A DNA stretch of 64,000 bases from Kitasatospora fiedleri (GCF_948472415.1 NZ_OX419519.1:5671001-5735000); one strand, 5' to 3'. Shown: positions 51,822 to 62,426, counted from the first letter of the stretch. Program-made: numbers and translations. Notes: generated by a model not told the origin, from the sequence alone.

Positions 51822-52457
51822 TCAGACGCGGGGCGTGAGGTCCTCCAGGGTCGCGGCACGGCCGGGCAGCACGGACGGCGCGGGAGCCCGCAGGCCGTCC
51901 AGCAGCAACTGCAGGTGACGCCGGACGTGGGGGTCCAGGTCGAGGCAGCCGAAGCCGGGGAGCGGTCGGGTGAGCTGGGCCATGGCGACGACGATGTCGC
52001 CGGCTCCGACGTCGGTGCGGAGCAGGCCGTCGGCCTGGGCCCGCGCGATGAGGTCCTCGGTGACCTGCTTCATCTCGGCGCGGGCTTCGGCGAGTTCGGG
52101 GTCGTTCAAGTCGATCGGGTCGGACAGCAGGGGGCAGAGCGCGCCGATCCGCTCCTCGGCCGCGGCGTGCACGAAGCGGCTGAACGCGGCGAAGGAGTCG
52201 GGCTCCTGCGCGGTGGCCGCGTGCGCGTGCGCCACGATCCGCTCCATCACGGCGATCGACACCTGGTGGATCAGGGCGCGGCGGTCGGCGAAGTTCCGGT
52301 ACAGCGTGGCGTTGCCGACGCCCGCCCGGCGGGCGATCTCGTCCAGCGAGGCCATCGCCCCGTACTCGACGAACGCCTCCCGGGCCGCGGCGACGATGCG
52401 GGCCCGGTTGCGGGCCGCGTCCGCGCGGCGGACGGGAGCGGCGGCGACGACGGTCAT
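51822..52457 (-). CDS. TetR family regulator of the MFS exporter
   Basis: 211 residues. HTH: RIVAAAREAFVEYGAMASLDEIARRAGVGNATLYRNFADRRALI. C-terminal ligand domain helical, matching the SbtR-like/TetR_C group. ATG 52457 follows AGGGAG; an upstream frame exists but is unlike any family. It shares strand with the exporter gene downstream. An inverted repeat about 85 bases upstream may be its operator. Confidence 0.9.
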   Translation of the reverse strand: MTVVAAAPVRRADAARNRARIVAAAREAFVEYGAMASLDEIARRAGVGNATLYRNFADRRALIHQVSIAVMERIVAHAHAATAQEPDSFAAFSRFVHAAAEERIGALCPLLSDPIDLNDPELAEARAEMKQVTEDLIARAQADGLLRTDVGAGDIVVAMAQLTRPLPGFGCLDLDPHVRRHLQLLLDGLRAPAPSVLPGRAATLEDLTPRV

Positions 52458-52539
52458 GGTGCGCTCCCTTCGAGCGGCGGCGGGTCCGGGAACCGCCCCT
52501 CGGGCGGACTCCGGCGCGGTTTCCGATGCGGGGATCATC

Positions 52540-52575
52540 TCCCCGTTTCGTTGCGGACAGATGTCTAAACGGGGA
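52540..52575. promoter_or_regulatory. Inverted repeat upstream of TetR gene
   Basis: Arms TCCCCGTTT (52540-52548) and AAACGGGGA (52567-52575) with an 18-base centre that contains GACAGATGTC. The AT-rich setting and position between the TetR gene and the divergent GlnA-like gene suggest an operator/promoter region. Confidence 0.55.
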
Positions 52576-52693
52576 ATCCGTCCCGGAAATTTCATCATCC
52601 GATGTGACCTGCGTCACATCGGTGCGGCCACGGACGGGTGACCTCCCGGCGCGTTCCCCCGATCGGCCGGAAAGCCCTGGTCAGGATAGGCCC

Positions 52694-54003
52694 ATGAGGA
52701 TCACCGCGCCGCCCGCCGACCACGCCGCCGAGGCCCGGACGGCCGCCACCCGGATCGAGGCCGAGGGCGTCGACGGGGTCGTCGTCGGCTGGGTCGACAA
52801 CGCGGGCGTCACCCGGGTCAAGGCCGTCCCGGTCCGCGGCCTGGAGTCCGCCGCCCGCTGGGGCGTCGGCGCCGCGCCCTGCTTCGACGCCTTCCTGGTC
52901 GACGACTCGCTCGCCCCCTCCGGCGGCCCCGTCGGCGACCTGCGCCTGGTCCCCGACCTCACCGCGCTGCACCGCCTCGCCGCCCAGCCCGGCTGGGCCT
53001 GGGCCCCCGGCGACCGGCGCACCCAGCAGGGCGAACCGCACCCCGGCTGCCAGCGGCAGTTCGCCCGCCGCACCGCCGAGGCGCTCGCCGGACACGGCCT
53101 GACCGTCCGGGCCGGCATCGAGGTCGAGTGGATCGTCGACGGCGGCGAACCCGGGCCCGCGTACGGCATGCGCCGCCTGATCGGCAACAGCGACTACCTG
53201 CGCGACCTGCTGCGCGCCCTGCGCGAACAGCGGATGACCGTCCTCCAACTGCACCCCGAGTACACCGAGGGCCAGTACGAGCTGTCCGTCGCCCCCGAAG
53301 GCCCGGTCGAGGCCGCCGACACCACCCTGCTGGTCCGGCACACCGTGCAGGCCGTCTCGCTGCGGCACGGCCTGCGCGCCAGCTTCGCCCCCGTCACCGC
53401 CCCCGACGGCGTCGGCAACGGCGGCCACCTGCACCTCAGCCTGTGGCGCGACGGCCGCAACCTCGGCCACGGTGGCACCGGTCCGCACGGGCTCACCCGG
53501 GAGGCCGAGGCGTTCCTGGCCGGGGTGCTCGCCGAGTTGCCCGCCCTGCTCGCCCTCGGCGCCCCGTCCGTCGCCAGCTACCTGCGCCTGGTCCCCGGCC
53601 GCTGGTCCGGCCCGCACCGCTGCTGGGGCCTGGAGAACCGGGAGGCCGCGCTCCGCCTGATCACCGGCTCCGCCCCCGAGCAGGCCAACGCCGAGATCAA
53701 GTGCTTCGACGCCGCCGCCAACCCCTACCTCGCCGTCGGCGGCGTCCTGGCCGCCGGCCTGGCCGGCCTCGACGCCGCCCTCCGCCTGCCCCCGAGACCA
53801 CCGGCGACCCCGACGGCACGGCCGAACGCCTCCCCGCCACACTCGGCCACGCCGTCGCCGCACTGCGCGCCTCCCCGGTGCTGCGGGCCGCCATGGGCGA
53901 GCAACTCTGGCAGGCCGTCATCGACGTCCGGGAGGCCGAGATCGCCCGCTTCGCCGACCGCACCCCCGAGGAGATCGTCGAAGCCGTCCGCTACCGCTAC
54001 TGA
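52694..54003 (+). CDS. GlnA-like gamma-glutamyl ligase, glutamine synthetase fold (apparent frameshift)
   Basis: About 436 residues when one C is restored in the run 53789-53793; the second part (PETTGDPDGTAERL to VRYRY) is in another frame and ends at 54001. The GS type I fold is plain: a beta-grasp start, VRAGIEVEWIV, YTEGQYELSVAP, GNGGHLHLSLWRDG and ENREAALRLI with NAEIKCFDAAANPYLAVGG. Streptomyces has several GlnA-like enzymes that glutamylate polyamines or monoamines rather than ammonia; no tyrosine adenylylation segment is recognisable. I cannot say which substrate. It is divergent from the TetR gene. Confidence 0.86.
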
Positions 54004-54197
54004 CCCCCGCCCCGGCCCGCGCAGTGGGAGCGGGGAGGCGCGGGTGGGGCTGCTGCTGCTCAACCACGCTTTCTGTACGGGAAGTTCAGCGGTCGAGTCG
54101 CCGCCCCGCGCCGGGCGAACCGATGGTGGGCGGCGGCCCCGGAACGGGCCGGGAAAGCCGGCGGACGCCGGGATGCCGGGCGTGGTACGAAGATCCG

Positions 54198-54806
54198 ATG
54201 ACGAGCTACTGGACGGGCCGACGGGTACGGCTGCGCGCGGTCGAACCGGAGGACGGACCGCTGCTGGCCCGGCTCTCCGCGCAGGAGGAGCGGCTCGGGG
54301 ACGCGCTCGACCCGCCGCGCTCCGCCGAGGGCTGGACGGCGCTGGCCAGGGAGAAGGCCGCCGCCGACCCGACCGCCGGCACCTACCAGCTGATCATCGA
54401 GTCGCTCCCCGACGGCGCCGCGGCCGGTACCGCGGCCGGTACCGCGGTCGGCACTGCGGCCGGTACCGCGGTCGGCGCGATCGCCGTGCACCGGGCCGAC
54501 GGCCGCAGCGGGCTGTTCGAGTACGGCATCACCGTCGGCGCCGAGCACCGCCGCCGGGGCTACGCGGCCGAGGCCGTCCGCCTGGTGCTGCGCCACCAGT
54601 TCGAGGAGCGCCGCCACCACAAGGCCACCGCCCGGGTGTTCGCCCACAACGCGCCCTCGCTGGCCCTCCAACGGCGGCTCGGCTTCGTCGAGGAGGGCCG
54701 ACTGGTCCGGCACTTCTTCGTCGCGGGCGAACACCGGGACGTGGTCCTGTTCGCTCTGTTCGCCGAGCAGTTCTTCGCCCGCCACGGCGGCCCCACCCGA
54801 CTCTGA
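54198..54806 (+). CDS. GNAT N-acetyltransferase, RimJ/RimL-like
   Basis: 202 residues. The acetyl-CoA loop AEHRRRGYAAEAVRLVLRH and the NAPSLALQRRLGFVEEGRLV segment are typical of the RimJ/RimL group. Residues 75-94 are five AAGT-type repeats inserted between the first strands, encoded by 12-base units. ATG chosen at 54198. Substrate unknown. Confidence 0.85.
   Translation: MTSYWTGRRVRLRAVEPEDGPLLARLSAQEERLGDALDPPRSAEGWTALAREKAAADPTAGTYQLIIESLPDGAAAGTAAGTAVGTAAGTAVGAIAVHRADGRSGLFEYGITVGAEHRRRGYAAEAVRLVLRHQFEERRHHKATARVFAHNAPSLALQRRLGFVEEGRLVRHFFVAGEHRDVVLFALFAEQFFARHGGPTRL
54420..54479. repeat. Five 12-base tandem units in the GNAT gene
   Basis: GCGGCCGGTACC at 54420, 54432 and 54456, and variants GCGGTCGGCACT (54444) and GCGGTCGGCGCG (54468), all in frame. 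Confidence 0.9.
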
Positions 54807-54990
54807 GCCGCGCGCCGCACCACGCCGCACGCCTCCTCGCGGTCCTGCCGCCGACGGGCCGGAACCCGTCGATCGCCCCTTCCCGGCGTCCCGGCCGTCC
54901 TGACGCGGGGTCGACCCTCCGGGAAGCGTCTCCCGGGAACGGCACGGCCGCCCGGGGGGAGCCGGGCGGCCGCGCGGGACCGGATCGGGG

Positions 54991-56547
54991 TCAGTTCACG
55001 GCGGCCAGGTGGTTCTTGAGGCCCTGGCCGAACGCGGTCGGGGTGCCGTCGAACCCGGAGATCAGCGACGGGCCCTGGCCGCAGTCCCAGGTGTTCCAGG
55101 TCCAGCCGAGGTAGGAGACCTTGGCGGCGTCGGCCCAGGACATCACCTGGTCGATGAAGGAGTGGGCGCAGTCGTTCTCGCCGATCTCGCCGATCACCAC
55201 CGGGACCTGCGCGGCCAGCGGCGCCACGGTCGAGTTCCAGCAGGACTGGTTGGAGCAGGTGTTGAAGTTGTACACGTGCCAGGCCGCGGCCAGGTTGCCC
55301 GCCGGGTCGGTCGGCTTGTGGGCCAGCCACTGGCCGAGGTCGTTGGAGTAGGCCAGGCCGCCGAGCAGGATGACGTTGTTCGCGCCCGCGGTGCGGACCG
55401 CGTTCACCAGGGTCTGCATGCCGCTGACCGGGTAGCCGATGCCGGGGCAGGCGCTGCCGCCGTCCCGCCAGCAGTTCCACGCCTGGTCGAGGCCGGAGAC
55501 GGCGCGGTCCGCGTAGGGCTCGTTGAACAGGTCGAAGACCACCGACGGGTCGTTCTTGAAGGCGGCGGCGACGGAGGACCAGAAGGTCGCCGCGCCCGCG
55601 CCCGGCATCGGCTTCTGGCAGGTCGAGTTGGTGTCCGAGCAGCCCGAGGAGTTGCCGGTGTAGAGGCCCTGCGTCCAGTGCAGGTCGATGATCGGGGTGA
55701 GCCCGGCGTCCCGCAGCGCGGAGACGAAGTTCTTCACCGCGGTGCGGTAGTTCTCACCCGCGTACTCCGGCTTGACGTTGGCGTAGCCGTTCCAGCAGTC
55801 CTCGTTGACCGGGACGCGGACGGCGTTGGCCTTCCAGCTCTTGATCGCGGCGATCGAGGCGGCGTCCACCGGGCCGTCGGCGAAGCCGTAGCCCTGGACG
55901 CACATGAACTCCATGCCGGAGCGGTTCACGCCGCGCAGCACCACCTGCGCGCCGTTGGCGTCCACCAGCCGGTTGCCGGAGACGCGCAGCGCCGGGGCCC
56001 TGCCGCCACCGGTGCCGGTGCTCCCCGACGGCGACGGCGACGGCGAGGCCGAAGCGGACGCGGACGCGGACGGCGAGGGGGAGGGCGAGGGGGACGCCGA
56101 AGCGGACGGCGAGGGCGACGGGCTCGCCGCCCCGCCGCAGGTCACGCCGTTGACGGTGAACGAGGTCGGGGCCGCGTTGCCGCCGCTGTAGGAGAAGTTG
56201 GCGCCCGCGCTGATCGAGCCGCCGACCGCGAGGGTGGCCGCCCAGGCGGGGGCGGTGACGGTGACGTTCTTGCCGGACTGGCTCCAGGTGCCGTTCCAGC
56301 CGGAGCCGGAGAGGGTCTGGTTGCCGGTGTAGGAGTAGCCGACGCTCCAGTTGTCGATCGGGGCGGTGCCGGCGTTGGTAAGTTTCACGTTCGCGGTGAA
56401 GCCGCTGCCCCAGTCGTTCGTCGTGTAGTCGACGGAGCACCGGACGCCGGCGGCGGCCGCCGGGCCGGCGCCGGTGAGTGCGAGGGTGGCCGCAGCGGTC
56501 GCGGCCAGCGCCGCGACCAGCGCCGTGGTGGTGGTGCGGACGGTCAT
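54991..56547 (-). CDS. Secreted endoglucanase, CBM2 plus GH5
   Basis: 518 residues. Signal peptide 1-33 (AAAA end), CBM2 cellulose-binding module 35-140 with cysteines near both ends (RCSVDY, VTCGG), an S/P/A linker, then a GH5 catalytic domain. Acid/base E in FDLFNEPYA and nucleophile E in VVIGEIGEND are visible. It cleaves inner beta-1,4 bonds of cellulose outside the cell. GAGGAG precedes ATG 56547. The promoter and a CebR box lie at 56575-56631. It is divergent from the GH48 gene. Confidence 0.95.
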   Translation of the reverse strand: MTVRTTTTALVAALAATAAATLALTGAGPAAAAGVRCSVDYTTNDWGSGFTANVKLTNAGTAPIDNWSVGYSYTGNQTLSGSGWNGTWSQSGKNVTVTAPAWAATLAVGGSISAGANFSYSGGNAAPTSFTVNGVTCGGAASPSPSPSASASPSPSPSPSASASASASPSPSPSGSTGTGGGRAPALRVSGNRLVDANGAQVVLRGVNRSGMEFMCVQGYGFADGPVDAASIAAIKSWKANAVRVPVNEDCWNGYANVKPEYAGENYRTAVKNFVSALRDAGLTPIIDLHWTQGLYTGNSSGCSDTNSTCQKPMPGAGAATFWSSVAAAFKNDPSVVFDLFNEPYADRAVSGLDQAWNCWRDGGSACPGIGYPVSGMQTLVNAVRTAGANNVILLGGLAYSNDLGQWLAHKPTDPAGNLAAAWHVYNFNTCSNQSCWNSTVAPLAAQVPVVIGEIGENDCAHSFIDQVMSWADAAKVSYLGWTWNTWDCGQGPSLISGFDGTPTAFGQGLKNHLAAVN

Positions 56548-56574
56548 GTCCGACTCCTCGGAGGAGGGGAAAAG

Positions 56575-56588
56575 TGGGCGCGCTCCCA
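56575..56588. promoter_or_regulatory. CebR box, endoglucanase side
   Basis: TGGGCGCGCTCCCA, one mismatch from the CebR consensus TGGGAGCGCTCCCA. It lies just downstream of the endoglucanase -10 element, where bound CebR would block transcription until cello-oligosaccharides release it. Confidence 0.85.
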
Positions 56589-56602
56589 CAGGCCCGCCCC
56601 GA

Positions 56603-56631
56603 ACCATAGCCAGGGGCAAGGGAGTTGCCAA
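56603..56631 (-). promoter_or_regulatory. Promoter of the endoglucanase gene
   Basis: On the minus strand TTGGCA (56626-56631), 17 bases, TATGGT (56603-56608). The spacing fits a vegetative sigma factor promoter. Confidence 0.65.
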
Positions 56632-56655
56632 CACGTTCCGGCTGCGCTCACTCTC

Positions 56656-56684
56656 TTGACAGTGCGGATGGCCCTCCCGATATT
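56656..56684 (+). promoter_or_regulatory. Promoter of the GH48 gene
   Basis: TTGACA (56656-56661), 17 bases, GATATT (56679-56684), directly followed by a CebR box. Confidence 0.7.
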
Positions 56685-56698
56685 TGGGAGCGCTCCCA
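56685..56698. promoter_or_regulatory. CebR box, GH48 side
   Basis: Perfect palindrome TGGGAGCGCTCCCA, the CebR operator known from cellulase genes of streptomycetes, placed over the likely transcription start. Confidence 0.93.
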
Positions 56699-56772
56699 CA
56701 AGAACGGCCCGGCGGACGTCCCGCGGACGACCGTCTTCGGACTCCCCCACCCACCCCCTCCGAGGAGCCGTC

Positions 56773-59691
56773 ATGTCTCCACCTCGCACCCCCCGCAACC
56801 GGGTCCCGGCGCTCACCGCCGCCCTCACGCTGCTCGCCGCCGGCCTGTCGACCGCGGTCGCCGTCCCGGCCTCCGCCGCCGCCGTCCAGTGCTCCATCGA
56901 CTACACGACGAACGACTGGGGCAGCGGCTTCACCGCCAACGTGGCGATCACCAACCGGGGCACCGCGGCGCTCAACGGCTGGACGCTCACCTACTCCTAC
57001 ACCGGCAACCAGACGCTCTCGGGCAGCGGCTGGAACGGCACCTGGAGCCAGTCCGGCAAGAACGTCACCGTCGCCGCCCCGGCCTGGGCGGCCACCCTCC
57101 CGGCCGGCGGCTCGGCCACCGCGGGCGCCAACTTCTCGTACAGCGGCACCAACGCGGCCCCGACCGCCTTCGCGGTCAACGGCACCAGCTGCACCGGCGC
57201 CCACGCGGCCCCGACCACCACCCTGACCAGTCCCGCCCCCGGTGCCACCTACCAGGCCGGGGTGGCCGTCCCGCTCGCGGCGACGGCCACGGCGGCGGAC
57301 GGCGCCAGCATCAGCAAGGTCGAGTTCTACGACAACACCACGCTGATCGGCACCGCCACCAGCGCCCCGTACACCTTCACCTGGACGGGCGCGGCGAGCG
57401 GAAACCACTCGATCTACGCGAAGGCGTACGACAGCCTGGGCGCGAGCAGTGAGTCGACCCCGGCGGGCATCACGGTCGCGGCCGGTCCGGCGATCAGCGC
57501 CACCCCGCTGACCCTGTCGGTGAACCAGGGCAAGACCGGCAGCTTCGCCGTGAAGCTCAGCAGCCGGCCGAGCGCCAACGTCACCGTCACCACCACCCGG
57601 ACCTCGGGCAACACCGGACTGTCCGTCAGCTCCGGCGCGACGCTGACCTTCACCCCGGCCGACTGGTCGACGGCGCAGACCGTCACGCTCACCGCCGACG
57701 CCTCCTCCACCGGCTCGGCGACCTTCACCTCCACCGCGACCGGGTACACCTCCTCGGCGGTCACGGTGACCGAGCTGGCCGCCGCCTCGGGCGTGTACAA
57801 CGACCGGTTCCTCCAGCTCTACAACAAGATCAAGGACCCGGCGAACGGCTACTTCTCGCCGGAGGGCATCCCCTACCACTCGGTGGAGACCCTGCTGGTC
57901 GAGGCCCCCGACCAGGGCCACGAGACCACCTCGGAGGCGTACTCGTACCTGCTCTGGCTGGAGGCCCAGTACGGGCGGGTCACCCAGGACTGGTCGAAGT
58001 TCAACGCGGCGTGGACGCTCATGGAGACGTACATGATCCCGGGCCACGCCGACCAGCCGACCAACGCGTTCTACAACGCGTCCAAGCCGGCCACCTACGC
58101 GCCCGAGCGCCCGCTGCCGAGCGACTACCCGGCCGCGCTGGACACCTCGGTCACCGCGGGCGCCGACCCGATCGCCGGCGAGCTGAAGAGCGCCTACGGC
58201 ACCGACGACATCTACGGCATGCACTGGCTACAGGACGTGGACAACGTCTACGGCTACGGCAACGCGCCCGGCAAGTGCGAAGCCGGCCCGAGCGACACCG
58301 GCCCGTCGTTCATCAACACCTACCAGCGCGGCGCGCAGGAGTCGGTGTGGGAGACCATCCCGCAGCCCACCTGCGACAACTTCAGGTACGGCGGCAAGAA
58401 CGGGTACCTGGACCTGTTCGTCAAGGACAACTCCTACGCCAAGCAGTGGAAGTACACCGACGCGCCGGACGCCGACGCGCGCGCCGTCCAGGCCGCGTAC
58501 TGGGCCGACACCTGGGCCAAGGCGCAGGGCAACGGCGCGAAGGTGGCCACCACGGTGGCCAAGGCCGGCAAGATGGGTGACTACCTGCGGTACTCGTTCT
58601 TCGACAAGTACTTCAAGCAGATCGGCAACTGCGTCGGCCCGAACAGCTGCGCGGCCGGCAGCGGCAAGAGCTCCGAGCACTACCTGCTCTCCTGGTACTA
58701 CGCCTGGGGCGGCGCCACCGACACCTCGGCGGGCTGGTCCTGGCGGATCGGCGACAGCGCGGCGCACGGCGGCTACCAGAACCCGATGGCCGCGTACGCG
58801 CTGGTCAACGACCCGGCGATGGCCCCCAAGTCGGCCACCGGCAAGTCCGACTGGACCACCTCGATGGGCCGTCAGGTCGAGTTCACCCAGTGGCTGCAGT
58901 CCAGCGAGGGCGCGATCGCGGGCGGCGCGACCAACAGCTGGGAGGGCGACTACGGGACCCCGCCGGCCGGCACCCCGACCTTCTACGGGATGTTCTACGA
59001 CGAGGCGCCGGTCTACCACGACCCGGCCTCCAACCAGTGGTTCGGCTTCCAGGCCTGGGGCCTGGAGCGGATGGCCGAGTACTACTACTCCAGCGGCGAC
59101 CCGAAGGCCAAGGCCATCCTGGACAAGTGGGTGACCTGGGCGCTGTCCAAGACCACCTTCACCGCGGACGGCAGCTACCAGATCCCGTCCACGCTGGCCT
59201 GGAGCGGCAAGCCGGACACCTGGAACGCCGCCTCCCCGGGCGCCAACACCGGCCTGCACGTGAGCGTGGTCGACTACACCAACGACGTCGGGGTGGCCGG
59301 CTCCTACGCCAAGCTGCTGGCCTACTACGCGGCCAAGTCCGGCAACGCGGCGGCCAAGGGCGCGGCGCAGAAGCTGCTCGACGGCATGTGGGCCCACAAC
59401 CAGGACGCGCTGGGCGTCTCGGTGCCGGAGACCCGCACCGACTACAGCCGCTTCAACGAGCCGCTCGCGGTGCCGAGCGGCTGGACCGGCACCATGCCCA
59501 ACGGGGACCCGGTCAACAGCGCCTCCACCTTCCTGTCGATCCGGTCCTTCTACCGGAACGACCCGTCGTTCGCCAAGGTCCAGACGTACCTGAACGGCGG
59601 CGCCGCGCCGACCTTCACGTACCACCGGTTCTGGGCGCAGGCCGACGTCGCCACGGCGATGGCGACCTACGGCGAGCTGTTCGGCGGCTGA
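56773..59691 (+). CDS. Secreted cellobiohydrolase, CBM2-Ig-like-GH48
   Basis: 972 residues. Signal peptide 1-36, CBM2 38-141, an Ig-like domain 143-236 (TTTLTSPAPGATYQAG), a second beta-sandwich 237-336, and GH48 from about 340 to the end. The acid catalyst is likely E388 in HETTSEAYSY. GH48 enzymes release cellobiose from reducing ends and are the key exo-enzyme in cellulolytic bacteria. GAGGAG before ATG 56773. It should act with the GH5 endoglucanase on the other side of the shared promoter. Confidence 0.96.
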   Translation: MSPPRTPRNRVPALTAALTLLAAGLSTAVAVPASAAAVQCSIDYTTNDWGSGFTANVAITNRGTAALNGWTLTYSYTGNQTLSGSGWNGTWSQSGKNVTVAAPAWAATLPAGGSATAGANFSYSGTNAAPTAFAVNGTSCTGAHAAPTTTLTSPAPGATYQAGVAVPLAATATAADGASISKVEFYDNTTLIGTATSAPYTFTWTGAASGNHSIYAKAYDSLGASSESTPAGITVAAGPAISATPLTLSVNQGKTGSFAVKLSSRPSANVTVTTTRTSGNTGLSVSSGATLTFTPADWSTAQTVTLTADASSTGSATFTSTATGYTSSAVTVTELAAASGVYNDRFLQLYNKIKDPANGYFSPEGIPYHSVETLLVEAPDQGHETTSEAYSYLLWLEAQYGRVTQDWSKFNAAWTLMETYMIPGHADQPTNAFYNASKPATYAPERPLPSDYPAALDTSVTAGADPIAGELKSAYGTDDIYGMHWLQDVDNVYGYGNAPGKCEAGPSDTGPSFINTYQRGAQESVWETIPQPTCDNFRYGGKNGYLDLFVKDNSYAKQWKYTDAPDADARAVQAAYWADTWAKAQGNGAKVATTVAKAGKMGDYLRYSFFDKYFKQIGNCVGPNSCAAGSGKSSEHYLLSWYYAWGGATDTSAGWSWRIGDSAAHGGYQNPMAAYALVNDPAMAPKSATGKSDWTTSMGRQVEFTQWLQSSEGAIAGGATNSWEGDYGTPPAGTPTFYGMFYDEAPVYHDPASNQWFGFQAWGLERMAEYYYSSGDPKAKAILDKWVTWALSKTTFTADGSYQIPSTLAWSGKPDTWNAASPGANTGLHVSVVDYTNDVGVAGSYAKLLAYYAAKSGNAAAKGAAQKLLDGMWAHNQDALGVSVPETRTDYSRFNEPLAVPSGWTGTMPNGDPVNSASTFLSIRSFYRNDPSFAKVQTYLNGGAAPTFTYHRFWAQADVATAMATYGELFGG

Positions 59692-59739
59692 CGGGCCGCC
59701 GGCGGAGCGAGCCGACGGCTGACGAGCCGTCACCCGAGC

Positions 59740-59779
59740 GCGAGTGCCCGGTCCGACCGACAGCGGACCGGGCACTCGC
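59740..59779 (+). terminator. Terminator of the GH48 gene
   Basis: Perfect 16-bp inverted repeat (59740-59755 and 59764-59779) with an 8-base loop, about 50 bases after the stop. Confidence 0.9.
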
Positions 59780-59904
59780 CCGTTCTGAGGAGATTGTTTT
59801 ACTCCCTCTTGATTTTTGTCATATGTGCTGAATAGTCTCCCGGCCATTCGGACGCCATCGATCACCCACGATCGCGCCGCCGACACTCGGGAGGGTCAAC
59901 CCCT

Positions 59905-61386
<1,482 letters not shown>

Positions 61387-61420
61387 CGTGACGCAGGGAC
61401 GCCGACCGCCCGGCGGCGGG

Positions 61421-62323
61421 TCACCCGCCGTCGCCGACGTGCCGGGACCAGTCCGGCTCCACCGGGGCCAGACCGGCCCGGTTCGGCACCTGCTTGAGCC
61501 AGGCCGGACGGGCCGCCAGCCGCGCGGCGGCGGCCCGCTCCTCGGCGGCCCGGATCTGCTCGGGCGTCGCGAAGCCCTCCGGCAGCCAGGCCGCCGAGTG
61601 CGCCACCCGGGCGGCCAGGTGCGCCACGTACGCCTCCCGCACCGCGGCCGGCGAGTCGAAGCCCGGCTCGCCGGCCAGCCAGGCGTCCGGCACCAGCGCG
61701 GCGACCTCACGCAGCAGTTCCGGCGTCACCAGCGGGGCGAGCGCGGCGTCGGCGGCGGCCAGGTCCGGGCCGTAGCCGCCCAGCGCGTGGCCGCTCAGGT
61801 CGTAGCGCCGGTGCACCGCGGCGGGCGCGGACGCCCAGCGGTGGTGGAAGACCAGGCCCGCGCCGTTGTCGATCAGCCACAGCCGCCCGTGCCACACCAT
61901 CAGGTTGGGGTTGTGCACGCTGCGGTCGACGTTCCCGGTCAGCGCGTCCAGCCAGACCACCCGGCCCGCCTCGGCGGGGGACACCTCGATCATCCCCGGC
62001 CGGAAGTCCCGCGCGCCCGGCAGCAGGTCCATGCCCAGGTTCCGTCCGGCGCTGGCCCGCAGCAGGTCCTGGATCTCCTGGTCCGGCTCGTCGGCGGCGA
62101 CCGCCGGGTCGAAGTCCACCAGCACCAGCGGCGGCACCCGCAGCCCCAGCCGCCGGGCCAGTTCGCCCACGATCACCTCGGCCACCAGGGCCTTCACGCC
62201 CTGCGCCGCCCCGGTGAACTTCACCACGTACGTCCCCAGGTCGTCGGCCTCCACCACCCCGGGCACCGACCCGCCCGCCCGCAGCGGGTCGACATAGCGC
62301 AGCGCCTTCACCTCGTCGAGCAT
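61421..62323 (-). CDS. HipA-like kinase-fold protein
   Basis: 300 residues. The HipA-like fold is suggested by YVVKFTGAAQGVKALVAEVIVGELARRLG (P-loop lysine and alpha-C region), then WLDALTGNVDRSVHNPNLMVW, where D and N in TGNVDRSVHNPN are the catalytic loop, and WLIDNGAGLVF, the metal-binding aspartate. Streptomyces has many such proteins with no HipB partner and unknown targets; none is next to it. Convergent with the S8 gene and divergent from an SRPBCC gene. Confidence 0.82.
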   Translation of the reverse strand: MLDEVKALRYVDPLRAGGSVPGVVEADDLGTYVVKFTGAAQGVKALVAEVIVGELARRLGLRVPPLVLVDFDPAVAADEPDQEIQDLLRASAGRNLGMDLLPGARDFRPGMIEVSPAEAGRVVWLDALTGNVDRSVHNPNLMVWHGRLWLIDNGAGLVFHHRWASAPAAVHRRYDLSGHALGGYGPDLAAADAALAPLVTPELLREVAALVPDAWLAGEPGFDSPAAVREAYVAHLAARVAHSAAWLPEGFATPEQIRAAEERAAAARLAARPAWLKQVPNRAGLAPVEPDWSRHVGDGG

Positions 62324-62426
62324 CCGCCCACCCTAACGCGGGGGACCGCCCCGGGTTTGGCGGCCGGTCGCGGCGGTGGTTGGCTGGGCGCGACCGTCGA
62401 GCAGCCGACCGAGGAGATGTGAAGCG

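Larger units (their letters stand above)
56136..57196. repeat. Inverted pair of CBM2 coding segments
   Basis: The CBM2 segments of the two divergent cellulase genes (56136-56442 and 56884-57196) are highly alike in DNA. A 46-base block is identical in opposite orientation (56257-56302 and 57027-57072). Confidence 0.85.

Noticed and set aside
52526..52693. Longer N-terminus for the GlnA-like ligase
   Set aside because: The upstream frame crosses the promoter region and inverted repeat and has no similarity to glutamine synthetase.
55009..56772. Open frame extending the GH48 gene 590 codons upstream
   Set aside because: It is the antisense shadow of the endoglucanase gene, rich in V, G, R and A without domains. 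The signal peptide and ribosome site fix the start at 56773.
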